The position numbers and the translations under genes were made by a program. This document shows, one piece after another, positions 26,626 to 36,546 of a stretch of 45,362 bases of DNA (the first letter of the stretch is position 1; each line of letters starts with the position of its first letter). Origin of the DNA: an uncultured Lachnospiraceae bacterium (GTDB lineage: Bacteria > Bacillota > Clostridia > Lachnospirales > Lachnospiraceae); NCBI GenBank assembly GCA_946403075.1, contig CAMIYN010000011.1, positions 1-45,362 on the forward strand. The letters run 5' to 3'. Below the pieces are notes generated by a model that searched no databases, was not told the DNA's origin, and saw only the letters and a program-made list of their open reading frames with translations.

Positions 26626-26910
26626 ATGAAATTAAAACCATTATTTGATAGAGTTGTTTTAACTCAAAAGAAGCAAGAAGAAAAAACTGCATCTGGAATA
26701 GTTTTGCCAGGTGGAGATAAAGAAGTTCCAATGCAGGGAACAATTATTGCTGTAGGACCTGGTGGTGTAGTAGATGGTAAAGAAATAAAAATGGAAGTGT
26801 CAGTTGGGCAAAATGTTATATATTCAAAATATTCAGGGACAGAAGTAGAAATAGACAAAGAAAAATATATAATTTTAAAACAAAGCGACATACTTGCAGT
26901 TGTAGAATAA
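26626..26910 (+). CDS. groES: Co-chaperonin GroES
   Basis: 94-residue lid subunit of the GroEL chaperonin. N-terminal MKLKPLFDRVVL, the mobile loop around KTASGIVLPGGDKEVPMQG, and the roof region GPGGVVDGKEI are typical; ends in ILAVVE. AGGAGG 8 bases before the ATG. First gene of a CIRCE-controlled operon with groEL 21 bases downstream. Confidence 0.98.
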   Translation: MKLKPLFDRVVLTQKKQEEKTASGIVLPGGDKEVPMQGTIIAVGPGGVVDGKEIKMEVSVGQNVIYSKYSGTEVEIDKEKYIILKQSDILAVVE

Positions 26911-26913
26911 TAA

Positions 26914-28551
<1,638 letters not shown>

Positions 28552-28560
28552 AGCTTTTAA

Positions 28561-28590
28561 AAATCCAATATTTATATATTGGATTTTTTT
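28561..28590 (+). terminator. Rho-independent terminator of groESL
   Basis: AATCCAATA pairs with TATTGGATT around a short AT loop, followed by seven T. Its descending arm contains the TTGGAT that forms the next -35 box. Confidence 0.88.
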
Positions 28591-28607
28591 ATATATTGAT
28601 ATATAAT
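28579..28607 (+). promoter_or_regulatory. Candidate promoter of the SPFH-protein gene
   Basis: TTGGAT at 28579-28584, 17-base spacer, TATAAT at 28602-28607, 33 bases before the gene start. The -35 box overlaps the groESL terminator stem. Confidence 0.6.
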
Positions 28608-28639
28608 ACTATTATGATTTTTAAATTTTGGAGGTAAAT

Positions 28640-29491
28640 ATGATTATATATTATTCAATGATATTAATTGTTGTTTTTTTTATATTTGTTTTGCCAAATG
28701 TAATAATTGTTCCAGAAAATACTGAATTTGTAATTGAACAATTGGGGAAATATCATAAAACTTTGAAGGCAGGTATACACATAAAGTTGCCTTTGATACA
28801 GTCAATAAGAAGTAGAGTGAGTTTGAAGGAACATGTTCACGATTTTCCACCACAATCTGTTATTACTCAGGATAATGTCACAATGATGATAGATAGTGTA
28901 GTTTATTGTAAGGTTTTTGATGCCTATAAAAACACATATATGATAGCAAATCCAGTAGATGCGATAGGGAAAATTACAGCAACTACACTTAGAAATATTG
29001 TAGGAACCTTAACACTTGATGAATTACTTACAGCAAGAGATAAAATCAATAGTGAACTATTACTTGAAGTTGATAAAGCAACTGATGTATGGGGGATAGA
29101 CATTACAAGAATAGAAGTTCAAAATATAACCCCACCTGCTGAAATTAAAGCGGCTATGGATAAGCAGATGATAGCGGAGAGAAATAAGAGAGCAACTATT
29201 TTAGAAGCTCAAGCTACAAAGGAAAAAGCTATAACAGAGGCAGAAGGCAGAAAAAATGCAATGTTAATGGAGGCAGAGGCTAAAGCAAAATCAATAGAAC
29301 TTGTTGCAAAAGCTGAAGCCGAAGCAATTAAGAAAATCAATGAACAAAACCCAAGTGATGAATATATAAAATTGGAAGCAATAAAGAGTTTAAAGGATTT
29401 AGCGAAGGGACAAGCAACAAAAATTATTGTTCCAAGTGATGTTGCAAGTATAACAAGCAATATATTAGCAATAAAAGAGAGTATAAAGTAA
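28640..29491 (+). CDS. Stomatin-like SPFH/band 7 membrane protein (QmcA-like)
   Basis: 284-residue membrane-anchored scaffold. One N-terminal membrane helix (about 2-20), then the SPFH/band 7 domain (VPENTEFVIEQLGKYHKTLKAG...) to about residue 175. A charged helical region rich in Ala/Glu/Lys (about 175-245, the typical oligomerising coiled coil) and a short C-terminal segment complete it. The family forms microdomain scaffolds and often controls membrane proteases; the usual NfeD partner is not adjacent. The ATG at 28640 has GGAGG upstream; the TTG four codons before is in the ribosome binding site. Confidence 0.92.
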   Translation: MIIYYSMILIVVFFIFVLPNVIIVPENTEFVIEQLGKYHKTLKAGIHIKLPLIQSIRSRVSLKEHVHDFPPQSVITQDNVTMMIDSVVYCKVFDAYKNTYMIANPVDAIGKITATTLRNIVGTLTLDELLTARDKINSELLLEVDKATDVWGIDITRIEVQNITPPAEIKAAMDKQMIAERNKRATILEAQATKEKAITEAEGRKNAMLMEAEAKAKSIELVAKAEAEAIKKINEQNPSDEYIKLEAIKSLKDLAKGQATKIIVPSDVASITSNILAIKESIK

Positions 29492-29505
29492 ATTTGGAGA
29501 TGGGA

Positions 29506-30249
29506 ATGAGAAGAAATATTTTTTTAGTTTTAATATGTATGTTATTTGTGTCTTGCAGCAGTGTGGGGGAAAGTAATGATATAAAAATAGATTCTATTAA
29601 ATTAGATGTAAAAGTGGAAAACAATAAATCTATATTAAATGGAAAGTATTGTAAGATAGTATTGCCAGAACAATATAAAATAGAAAAAGAGAATTTGTAT
29701 AGTAATATTGATGTTTTAAATTCACAATTTGAAAAAAATGCAGCACGGTTTGTTGATACAGCTAAAAGTGATTATGCTATTATGAGTGATAGTGAAAAAG
29801 ATAATTTTTTATATGAATATAGTGAAGAAGGGGATATAATCACAAATAATGAAAGTGTTTTATCAATTCTTACTAATACATATATTGACACTATGGGGGC
29901 ACATGGTGGAACTATTATTAAATGTTATAATTATGATATGATTAATGGTCAAAAGATAAAATTATCAAATATAATATTAGATAGTAATGGTATAAAGAAT
30001 TTAATAATAAATAAACTTAATAGCGATGAATATAGTGAATTTACTTTTTTTGATGATTATAAAAATATAATTGATAATTTTTTTGATTTTTCAAAAAATG
30101 ATTATAATTTGCAATTTAATATTCTTGATGATGGTATTAATTTTATTTTTAATCAATATGATATAGCAGCATATTCTGAGGGAATAATAACTGTGAGTTT
30201 TGATGTAAATGAGATAAAGGATAAAATTTCTGGGTATTATTGGGAATAG
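29506..30249 (+). CDS. RsiV-like lipoprotein (DUF4163/DUF3298)
   Basis: 248 residues. Signal peptide with lipobox (LICMLFVSC, lipidated Cys near residue 17), so it is an exported lipoprotein. The rest matches the DUF4163 plus DUF3298 pair seen in the extracellular part of the anti-sigma factor RsiV and in PdaC-type wall enzymes: DTMGAHGGTIIKCYNYDMINGQKIKLSNII and later GINFIFNQYDIAAYSEGIITVSF. No enzymatic domain is attached. The ATG at 29506 is 7 bases after GGAG; one at 29500 is too close. It lies 14 bases after the SPFH gene, probably one transcript. Confidence 0.82.
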   Translation: MRRNIFLVLICMLFVSCSSVGESNDIKIDSIKLDVKVENNKSILNGKYCKIVLPEQYKIEKENLYSNIDVLNSQFEKNAARFVDTAKSDYAIMSDSEKDNFLYEYSEEGDIITNNESVLSILTNTYIDTMGAHGGTIIKCYNYDMINGQKIKLSNIILDSNGIKNLIINKLNSDEYSEFTFFDDYKNIIDNFFDFSKNDYNLQFNILDDGINFIFNQYDIAAYSEGIITVSFDVNEIKDKISGYYWE

Positions 30250-30307
30250 AGTATTAGAATAGAATTAATTAGAGATTGACTTAAATTGAACTTATTTTGG
30301 AGGGGCA

Positions 30308-32107
30308 ATGAAAGATTTGCAATATCCTTTTAATGCAGATTATATTTTATCAAATAAAAAGAAAATAAAAAGAGAACTTTTATTAGAAAAGGACTTAATG
30401 ATAAAAAAAAACATAGCAATTTTAGGTGGTTTTACTACCAAGGATATAACATTAACTCTTGAATTGTTTTTACTTGATAATAAAATTAATCCTTGTTTTT
30501 ATGAATCTGAATATAATAAGTATTATGAAGATGCAATATTTGAAAACGAGGAGCTTGATAAATTCAAACCTGATATAATATATATATGTACATCCAATAG
30601 AAATATTGATAGATTTCCAACACTAAAAAATTCTATAAACGACATAGATAATATGTTGGATGAGCAGTATAAAAAATATGAGAGCATATGGGAAAGTATA
30701 GAAAAAAAATATAATTGTGTAATTATTCAAAATAATTTTGAAATGCCATTTTATAGATTGTTGGGGAATTTGGATGCAGTAAGTCCTTATGGGAAAACTA
30801 ACTTCATTTCAAGATTAAATAATAAATTTTATGAATATGCAAATAAACATAATAATTTTTTTATATGTGATTTAAACTATATATCTGCTGATTTTGGGTT
30901 AGATAGATGGTATAATATGTCTCATTACTATATGTATAAATATGCTATGAGTGTACAGGCTATACCTTATCTATCTTTTAATGTTTCAAATATTATAAAA
31001 TCAATATACGGAAAAAACAAAAAAGGATTTGTATTAGATTTAGATAATACTTTATGGGGTGGGGTTATTGGAGATGATGGTATTGAAAATATATTGCTTG
31101 GAAAAGAAGTGGCAGAGGGTGAAGCATATATTGAATTTCAAAAATATTTAAAAGAACATAAAGATTTAGGTATAGTATTAAATATAAATTCAAAAAATGA
31201 TGAGAGCAATGCATATCTTGGATTATCCCATCCCAATTCAATTCTTAAAAAAGATGATTTCATAGAGATAATTGCAAATTGGGATTCAAAAGATAGAAAT
31301 TTTATTGAGATTTCTAATAATCTCTCTCTTGGTGCAGATAGTTTGCTATTTATAGATGATAATAAATTTGAGAGACACATTGTAGAAGAGCAATTAAAAG
31401 GTGTAATAGCTCCTGAAATAAGTGATGTGTCTGATTATATTAAAATAATTGATAGGGGTGGATATTTTGAGAGTACAGTAATATCAAGTGAGGATACAAA
31501 AAGAGTAGATATGTATAGAGAAAATGCTGAGAGAACTAAATTTAAATCTCAATTTAGAAATTATAGTGAATTTTTATTATCGTTAGAGATGAAATCTGAA
31601 ATCAAAAGTTTTGATTTAATACACTTGGCAAGAATTACACAACTAATTAATAAATCAAACCAATTTAATTTGACAACCCAAAGATTTACTCAATTAGAGA
31701 TTGAAGATATAAGAAGTAATAATGAGTATATAACACTATATGGAGATCTAAAAGATAAGTTTGGAGATAATGGTATAGTATCAGTTCTAATAGGTAAAAT
31801 TGAAAAAAACCAATGTCATATTATATTGTGGATTATGTCTTGTAGAGTATTAAAAAGAGATATGGAATATGCAATGATGGATGAAATTGTAAAAAAGTGT
31901 AGAGAAAAAAATATAAATGAAATATATGGATATTTCTATCCTACAACAAAAAATTCTATTGTAAGTGATTTTTATGACAAAATGGGATTTTCTTTGATTA
32001 ACGAAGATGATGAAGGAAACAAAACATATAAATTTTTTATAGATGATAAGTATAAAGAAAAAAATAAAATAATTTTAATTACAACTAGTAGCAGTGAAAA
32101 GAAATAG
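30308..32107 (+). CDS. FkbH-like HAD-IIIC family protein
   Basis: 599 residues in three parts: an N-terminal SGNH-hydrolase-like region (about 1-225); a HAD core with nucleophile motif FVLDLDNTLWGGVIGDDG (about 238-255) and acidic ADSLLFIDDNKFER (about 345-358); and a C-terminal GNAT-like part (RITQLINKSNQFNLTTQRFT). FkbH proteins dephosphorylate 1,3-bisphosphoglycerate and load glyceryl onto an acyl carrier protein; related ones occur in surface-glycan loci. An acyl carrier protein lies downstream at 36308, beyond the restriction island. GGAGGGG 3 bases before the ATG. Confidence 0.88.
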   Translation: MKDLQYPFNADYILSNKKKIKRELLLEKDLMIKKNIAILGGFTTKDITLTLELFLLDNKINPCFYESEYNKYYEDAIFENEELDKFKPDIIYICTSNRNIDRFPTLKNSINDIDNMLDEQYKKYESIWESIEKKYNCVIIQNNFEMPFYRLLGNLDAVSPYGKTNFISRLNNKFYEYANKHNNFFICDLNYISADFGLDRWYNMSHYYMYKYAMSVQAIPYLSFNVSNIIKSIYGKNKKGFVLDLDNTLWGGVIGDDGIENILLGKEVAEGEAYIEFQKYLKEHKDLGIVLNINSKNDESNAYLGLSHPNSILKKDDFIEIIANWDSKDRNFIEISNNLSLGADSLLFIDDNKFERHIVEEQLKGVIAPEISDVSDYIKIIDRGGYFESTVISSEDTKRVDMYRENAERTKFKSQFRNYSEFLLSLEMKSEIKSFDLIHLARITQLINKSNQFNLTTQRFTQLEIEDIRSNNEYITLYGDLKDKFGDNGIVSVLIGKIEKNQCHIILWIMSCRVLKRDMEYAMMDEIVKKCREKNINEIYGYFYPTTKNSIVSDFYDKMGFSLINEDDEGNKTYKFFIDDKYKEKNKIILITTSSSEKK

Positions 32108-32264
32108 TAGTGGTAAATATCAAAAGTAGTGTAGGGGTTATGTATGATGTGTTTTTTGACTAGTAGGAGTATTGCGAGCCTGTTTGCATATTTTAAATAA
32201 ATAATTAAAAGTGTTAAAATTGTTGATATTAAAGAATTAATAAAATGTAAATTTTAGAGGGAAT

Positions 32265-33335
32265 ATGGGAAATATAGAAAATACTATTATATGTGGGGAT
32301 TGTATTGAAGAATTAAAAAAACTTAAAAATGAAAGTGTGGATTTAATTTTTGCTGATCCTCCATATTTTATGCAAACAGAAGGAGAGTTATTAAGAACCA
32401 ATGGAACAAAGTTTTTAGGTGTCGAAGATTTGTGGGATAAATTTGATTCCTATGATGAGTATGACAATTTTTGCTTTAATTGGTTAAAAGAATGTAAACG
32501 AGTGATGAAAAAAAATGCAAGCATATGGGTTATTGGTTCATTTCAAAATATATATCGAATAGGTTTTATTATGCAAAATTTAGGTTTTTGGATACTTAAT
32601 GATGTAGTGTGGAGTAAACCAAATGCAGTGCCAAATTTTTCAGGAACACGATTTCAAAATAGTCACGAGACGCTGCTTTGGTGCACTAAAAGTAAAAATT
32701 CAAAATATACATTTAATTATAAAACAATGAAATATTTAAATGGAAATAAACAAGATAAATCTGTTTGGGATATTTCTATTTGTATAGGAAGTGAACGAAT
32801 TAAAGGAAGTGATGGGAAAAAAGTACATAGTACACAAAAACCAGAAAAATTATTATATAAAATTATATTGTCATCAAGTAAATTAAATGATATTGTGTTA
32901 GATCCTTTTTTTGGGACAGGAACTACTGGTGCTGTAGCAAAAAAATTGGGAAGAAAATATATAGGAATTGAAAAAGAAAAAAAATATATTGATGTTGCAA
33001 AAATGAGAATTAAAAAAATAAAATGTGAGCCAAATGAAATTGAGAAATTATCTATGGAAATAAAACCACCAAAAGTTGGAATTTTAAAACTTATTGATAA
33101 TAATTATTTAAAGGTGGGTGAAAATTTATATAGTAAAGATGAAAATAAAATTTGTAAATTATTAAAAAATGGGTATGTGACAGATGGGATAGATGAGCTT
33201 TCAATACACAAAATGAGTGCAAAATTTTTATCAACTAATAATCATAATGGTTGGGATTATTTTTATGTAAAAAGATTAAATAAACTTGTCAGTATTGATA
33301 CATTTAGATATGAATTTATGGAGAATTCAATATGA
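32265..33335 (+). CDS. HinfI-like adenine-N6 DNA methyltransferase (predicted GANTC)
   Basis: 356 residues. Beta-class amino-methyltransferase order: catalytic DPPY at 31-34 (IFADPPYFMQTEG) precedes the SAM motif DPFFGTGTTGAVAKKLGR in the C-terminal half. The sequence closely resembles M.HinfI throughout, including WVIGSFQNIYRIG, FWILNDVVW and the C-terminal RAMA-type extension (LSIHKMSAKFLSTNNHNGWDYFY). HinfI modifies GANTC; that specificity is inferred here from resemblance. GAGGG lies 6 bases before the ATG. The stop overlaps the endonuclease ATG by 4 bases. Confidence 0.93.
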   Translation: MGNIENTIICGDCIEELKKLKNESVDLIFADPPYFMQTEGELLRTNGTKFLGVEDLWDKFDSYDEYDNFCFNWLKECKRVMKKNASIWVIGSFQNIYRIGFIMQNLGFWILNDVVWSKPNAVPNFSGTRFQNSHETLLWCTKSKNSKYTFNYKTMKYLNGNKQDKSVWDISICIGSERIKGSDGKKVHSTQKPEKLLYKIILSSSKLNDIVLDPFFGTGTTGAVAKKLGRKYIGIEKEKKYIDVAKMRIKKIKCEPNEIEKLSMEIKPPKVGILKLIDNNYLKVGENLYSKDENKICKLLKNGYVTDGIDELSIHKMSAKFLSTNNHNGWDYFYVKRLNKLVSIDTFRYEFMENSI

Positions 33336-34129
33336 TTTCAAAACGAATTCAAAAATTAATTTATTTAACAATTGATAATATGTTACAAAATTCAACATCT
33401 GAGATTAAATTAAGGGAATTGATAAAAAAACATAATCAGAAAATTCATTTTATGCCAAAAAAATATAGAGTCTTTGGTGGACTTTTACAAAGTTTAAATA
33501 TTCAATTTGGAAATTTTATCGAACAACTTATGACTTCGATTATTGCTGATGATAGTAGATATGAGATAATTGATTTTTATAGTGGAAAGAAAAATAATGT
33601 ATTTGAATTATCAGAGCAAAATGATATTTTAATAGATAGTTATATTAGTATGTGTCAAATAAATGATAATATTGATTTGAATTTGGAATTTAAAAAACTG
33701 CAAAAAGATATAATTGTAAATAGAAATGGTAAAAGTCACATATTTAAGCATGATATAGATTTGTTGTTTAAAAACAAATCAAATGGTATTATTTATTATT
33801 TAGAAATGAAGTATAATGATGACCATGATACTGGGAAATTTATTGACATAAATAGAAAATTTATAAAAACATATGCTTATTTAGTAAAAGAATTAGATAT
33901 TAAGAATTTGAATCAACTTGTGCCTATACTATTTTATTTTACAAATAAGAAAATGAAAGGAAATATTTATATACCAGAGAGTTCAAATATATATAGAGGA
34001 AAAAGATTTTTTGAAGAATTTTTAGATATAAAGTATGATGAATTAGATAATTTTTTACTAAATTTTTCAGAAAGTGAAGAAATAATTAAAAAATTTGATA
34101 ATTTATATAATGGGATTATGGATTTCTAA
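33332..34129 (+). CDS. HinfI-like type II restriction endonuclease (predicted GANTC)
   Basis: 265 residues, close to the length of R.HinfI. A PD-(D/E)XK active site can be read: D141/D143 in HDIDLLFKN and E158-M-K160 in YYLEMKYNDDHDTGKF, with the next conserved residues DDHDTGKFIDINRKF. The partner of the upstream methyltransferase, translationally coupled by an ATGA overlap, so the methylase is made first. No separate controller protein is visible. The frame is intact, suggesting an active system. Confidence 0.88.
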   Translation: MISKRIQKLIYLTIDNMLQNSTSEIKLRELIKKHNQKIHFMPKKYRVFGGLLQSLNIQFGNFIEQLMTSIIADDSRYEIIDFYSGKKNNVFELSEQNDILIDSYISMCQINDNIDLNLEFKKLQKDIIVNRNGKSHIFKHDIDLLFKNKSNGIIYYLEMKYNDDHDTGKFIDINRKFIKTYAYLVKELDIKNLNQLVPILFYFTNKKMKGNIYIPESSNIYRGKRFFEEFLDIKYDELDNFLLNFSESEEIIKKFDNLYNGIMDF

Positions 34130-34177
34130 TATATAATTTTTTATTATGTGCATTCAAGTATTTTTTGAATTTATTAA

Positions 34178-34306
34178 GAATATATAAGCTTTGTATGTGT
34201 GAGACTTGCACTCTATCAAATTGGTACAGACAAACTACAACTTTATGATATATATAGATGTATAAATCTATTTGATCCTAATATAAATGCTATGTTAATC
34301 TCATAA
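34178..34306 (+). pseudogene. Decayed coding fragment (unrecognised)
   Basis: A 42-codon open stretch without a proper start that reads like real protein (VRLALYQIGTDKLQLYDIYR then CINLFDPNINAML). It is flanked by stops and AT-rich DNA in the restriction island. I do not recognise the parent gene. Confidence 0.4.
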
Positions 34307-34350
34307 TGAAAATTTATTGACATTTTTCTAATATATGGTATTGTTTTAGT

Positions 34351-34380
34351 GTTGAACTGTATGAAAGTTCTTGGTTCAAC
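34351..34380. repeat. Short inverted repeat in the restriction island
   Basis: GTTGAAC (34351-34357) and GTTCAAC (34374-34380), with an outer AGTGTT / AACACT pair (34348 and 34393). Could be a hairpin or a remnant of an element end; no T run follows. Confidence 0.4.
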
Positions 34381-34403
34381 ATAGTGAGCATGAACACTTT
34401 TAA

Positions 34404-34643
34404 CATTTTTTATTTAAGGGTTTTGATGAAAACATTATATCTATTGTTTTGCATAATCAAAATGATGCCATTGCTCTTCAAATATTTAAATTTAATAATG
34501 AATTATATAGATATGGTCTATATAATAATTTAATTCATATGAAGTCACTGATAGGAAAAGAAGATATCTATAATGGTATGTATCCTAAAAATAGAAGAGG
34601 TATATTTTCAAAGTTTAATTTCTTCATTAAGCATAAAAGTTGA
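34404..34643 (+). pseudogene. C-terminal gene fragment (unrecognised)
   Basis: 80-codon frame with no good start or ribosome binding site; the earliest candidate start is a TTG at 34449. It has convincing protein character (LIGKEDIYNGMYPKNRRGIF, then FSKFNFFIKHKS) and looks like the tail of a lost gene. Ends just before the RhuM ribosome binding site. Confidence 0.45.
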
Positions 34644-34660
34644 ATAAAAAAAGGATAAAA

Positions 34661-35662
34661 ATGGATAATTTTAAGAACAATATAATATTTTATAAAGATG
34701 AGCTAGGTAATATTAATTTTGAAGTTTTTATTTCAGATGATGATATTTGGTTAACTGAAAATCAGTTGGCAGAAATCTATCAGACAACAAGGCAAAATGT
34801 TAATTTACATATAAAAAATATATATAATGATAAAGAATTAGATGAAAGTCGAACTTGCAAGGATTTCTTGCAAGTTCGAAAAGAAGGCAGTAGAGAAGTT
34901 AAAAGGGATATTTCTCATTATAATCTTGATGTTTTAATAGCTTTAGGGTATAAAGTTCAGTCAGACATTGCCATTAGATTTAGATCATGGGCTACTAATA
35001 GGCTTCATGAATATATACAGAAGGGATATTCTTTGGATGATGAAAGATTGAAACAGGGTGGAAATAGATATTTTAAAGAATTATTGCAAAGAATAAGAGA
35101 TATTCGTTCGTCTGAAAGAAACTTTTATCAGCAAGTGACTGATATATATGCAACAAGTGTTGACTATGACCCAAGATCTGAACTAACAAAAGAGTTTTTT
35201 GCAACAGTTCAAAATAAATTACATTATGCTGTTCATGAGCATACAGCAGCAGAAGTAATATATGAAAGAGTTGATAATAAAAAACCATTTGTTGGGATGA
35301 CGAGTTTTAAAGGAAATTATGTTATAAAAAGTGATGTTAAAATTGCAAAAAATTATTTATCAGAGAAAGAGCTTATAGCATTAAATTTATTTGTATCGTT
35401 ATTTTTAGATTATGCTGAATTACAAGCAATTGATGAGAGACCAATGACTATGAGAGATTGGATAAATGAATTAGATAATCAAATTATTATGAATAAAAAG
35501 AAGTTGCTTAAAGGTAATGGAAAAGTAAGTCACGAAGAAGCAATAGAAAAGGCTGAAAAAGAATATGAAATATATAGGAAAAGAGAAATGAAGAGATTTG
35601 TTAGTGATTATGATAATTTTAAATTACTTGACAATAAAACAAGGAATAAGAGTAGAGAATGA
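34661..35662 (+). CDS. RhuM-family protein
   Basis: 333 residues. The family architecture is visible: an N-terminal winged-helix-like region (VFISDDDIWLTENQLAEIYQTTRQNVNLHI), EVKRDISHYNLDVLIALGYKVQSDIAIRFRSWA, and a C-terminal helical half with MTSFKGNYVIKSDVKIAKNYLSEKEL. RhuM proteins were first noted in a Salmonella pathogenicity island and are common in phage-like and restriction islands; their function is not established. The N-terminal part resembles DNA-binding antirepressor modules. AAGGA precedes the ATG at 34661. Its position between a restriction system and gene debris fits an accessory island cargo gene. Confidence 0.9.
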   Translation: MDNFKNNIIFYKDELGNINFEVFISDDDIWLTENQLAEIYQTTRQNVNLHIKNIYNDKELDESRTCKDFLQVRKEGSREVKRDISHYNLDVLIALGYKVQSDIAIRFRSWATNRLHEYIQKGYSLDDERLKQGGNRYFKELLQRIRDIRSSERNFYQQVTDIYATSVDYDPRSELTKEFFATVQNKLHYAVHEHTAAEVIYERVDNKKPFVGMTSFKGNYVIKSDVKIAKNYLSEKELIALNLFVSLFLDYAELQAIDERPMTMRDWINELDNQIIMNKKKLLKGNGKVSHEEAIEKAEKEYEIYRKREMKRFVSDYDNFKLLDNKTRNKSRE

Positions 35663-35722
35663 TTTTAAGTAGAGAAATAATTGAGATATGATACAAACAA
35701 GAAAAAACTAATCAATTTGTAA

Positions 35723-36232
35723 AATTATAAATTTTTAAAAATAATATTAAAGGAAGATGAGATACAAAATAGTATTAATCGTGGCAATCCTAATGATGAT
35801 ATTAAATCTGCGGGAAATGCTATATGTGATAGAGTGAAAAAGAAGTTAAACTTAACAAATTGCGGAAATAATGGAACTACAATAATGAGGGATACATTAT
35901 CAAAACTTATAACACCTGAAACCGAAGTATATAAACAACTAAAAAGTGACATATTTGGTTAAAAAGCATACTTTTTAATGATGAAATAAAGTTTGGCAAT
36001 AAAATAAAAAAGTTTATGAATGAAATGGAGATACAGTATGAGTTTTTAGAGAATTGATATGTATTTATAAAAGATATTAAGCAAATATGACAACCAATAT
36101 AGACAATATCATATTGTGATTAAAGTTTTTGATGATAAATTCAAGCTTGCTAATAAGTGGGTAAAAACTAAACTATCAGATATTTTAAAAGAGAGAAAAC
36201 AATATGCACAAAAAAGGTTCAAAATGGACTAA
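35723..36232 (+). pseudogene. Series of decayed coding fragments
   Basis: Three open stretches without starts in the gap between rhuM and the acyl carrier gene: 35723-35962 (79 codons, includes NSINRGNPNDDIKSAGNAIC and GTTIMRDTLSKLITPETEVY), 35965-36057 (SILFNDEIKFGNKIKKFMNE) and 36071-36232 (KVFDDKFKLANKWVKTKLSD). Stops and frame changes separate them. The protein-like composition suggests one or more accessory genes in decay. I do not recognise the parents. Confidence 0.45.
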
Positions 36233-36311
36233 TGTCACACTATCAAAAGAAGGTGTGGTTGACAAAACAGATAGATACAATAAAAATTTTTTATATGGAG
36301 GGGAAATATGA
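36204..36311 (+). pseudogene. 35-codon reading frame overlapping the acyl carrier gene start
   Basis: Frame MHKKGSKWTNVTLSKEGVV...LYGGEI whose TGA overlaps the acyl carrier ATG (ATGA), and whose end contains the GGAGGGG ribosome binding site of that gene. It could be the last part of the original upstream gene of the glycan operon, left after the island inserted, or a chance frame. Confidence 0.35.
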
Positions 36312-36544
36312 GTAGAGAAATAGTATATGAAAAATTAAATAATATTTTTAGAGAAATTTTTGATAATGATAGCATAGTGATAACTGATAATACAGTAGCA
36401 GATGATATTGAAGGTTGGGATTCACTCGAACATATAAATTTGATTACTGCAATAGAGGATGATTTTAATATTAAATTTACTATGAGAGAACTCTCAAATA
36501 TGAAAAAAGTTGGAGATATGGTTGATTTGATATTATCAAAATAA
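36308..36544 (+). CDS. Acyl carrier protein
   Basis: 78 residues, acidic four-helix carrier. The phosphopantetheine attachment serine is S39 in GWDSLEHINLITAIED. GGAGGGG precedes the ATG. Rather than fatty-acid synthesis, its setting (FkbH-like protein upstream of the island; epimerase and phosphoglycosyl transferase 2 and 881 bases downstream) suggests it carries glyceryl or another acyl group in surface-glycan synthesis. This is an inference from FkbH/ACP pairs in polyketide and glycan loci. Confidence 0.92.
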   Translation: MSREIVYEKLNNIFREIFDNDSIVITDNTVADDIEGWDSLEHINLITAIEDDFNIKFTMRELSNMKKVGDMVDLILSK

Positions 36545-36546
36545 TT

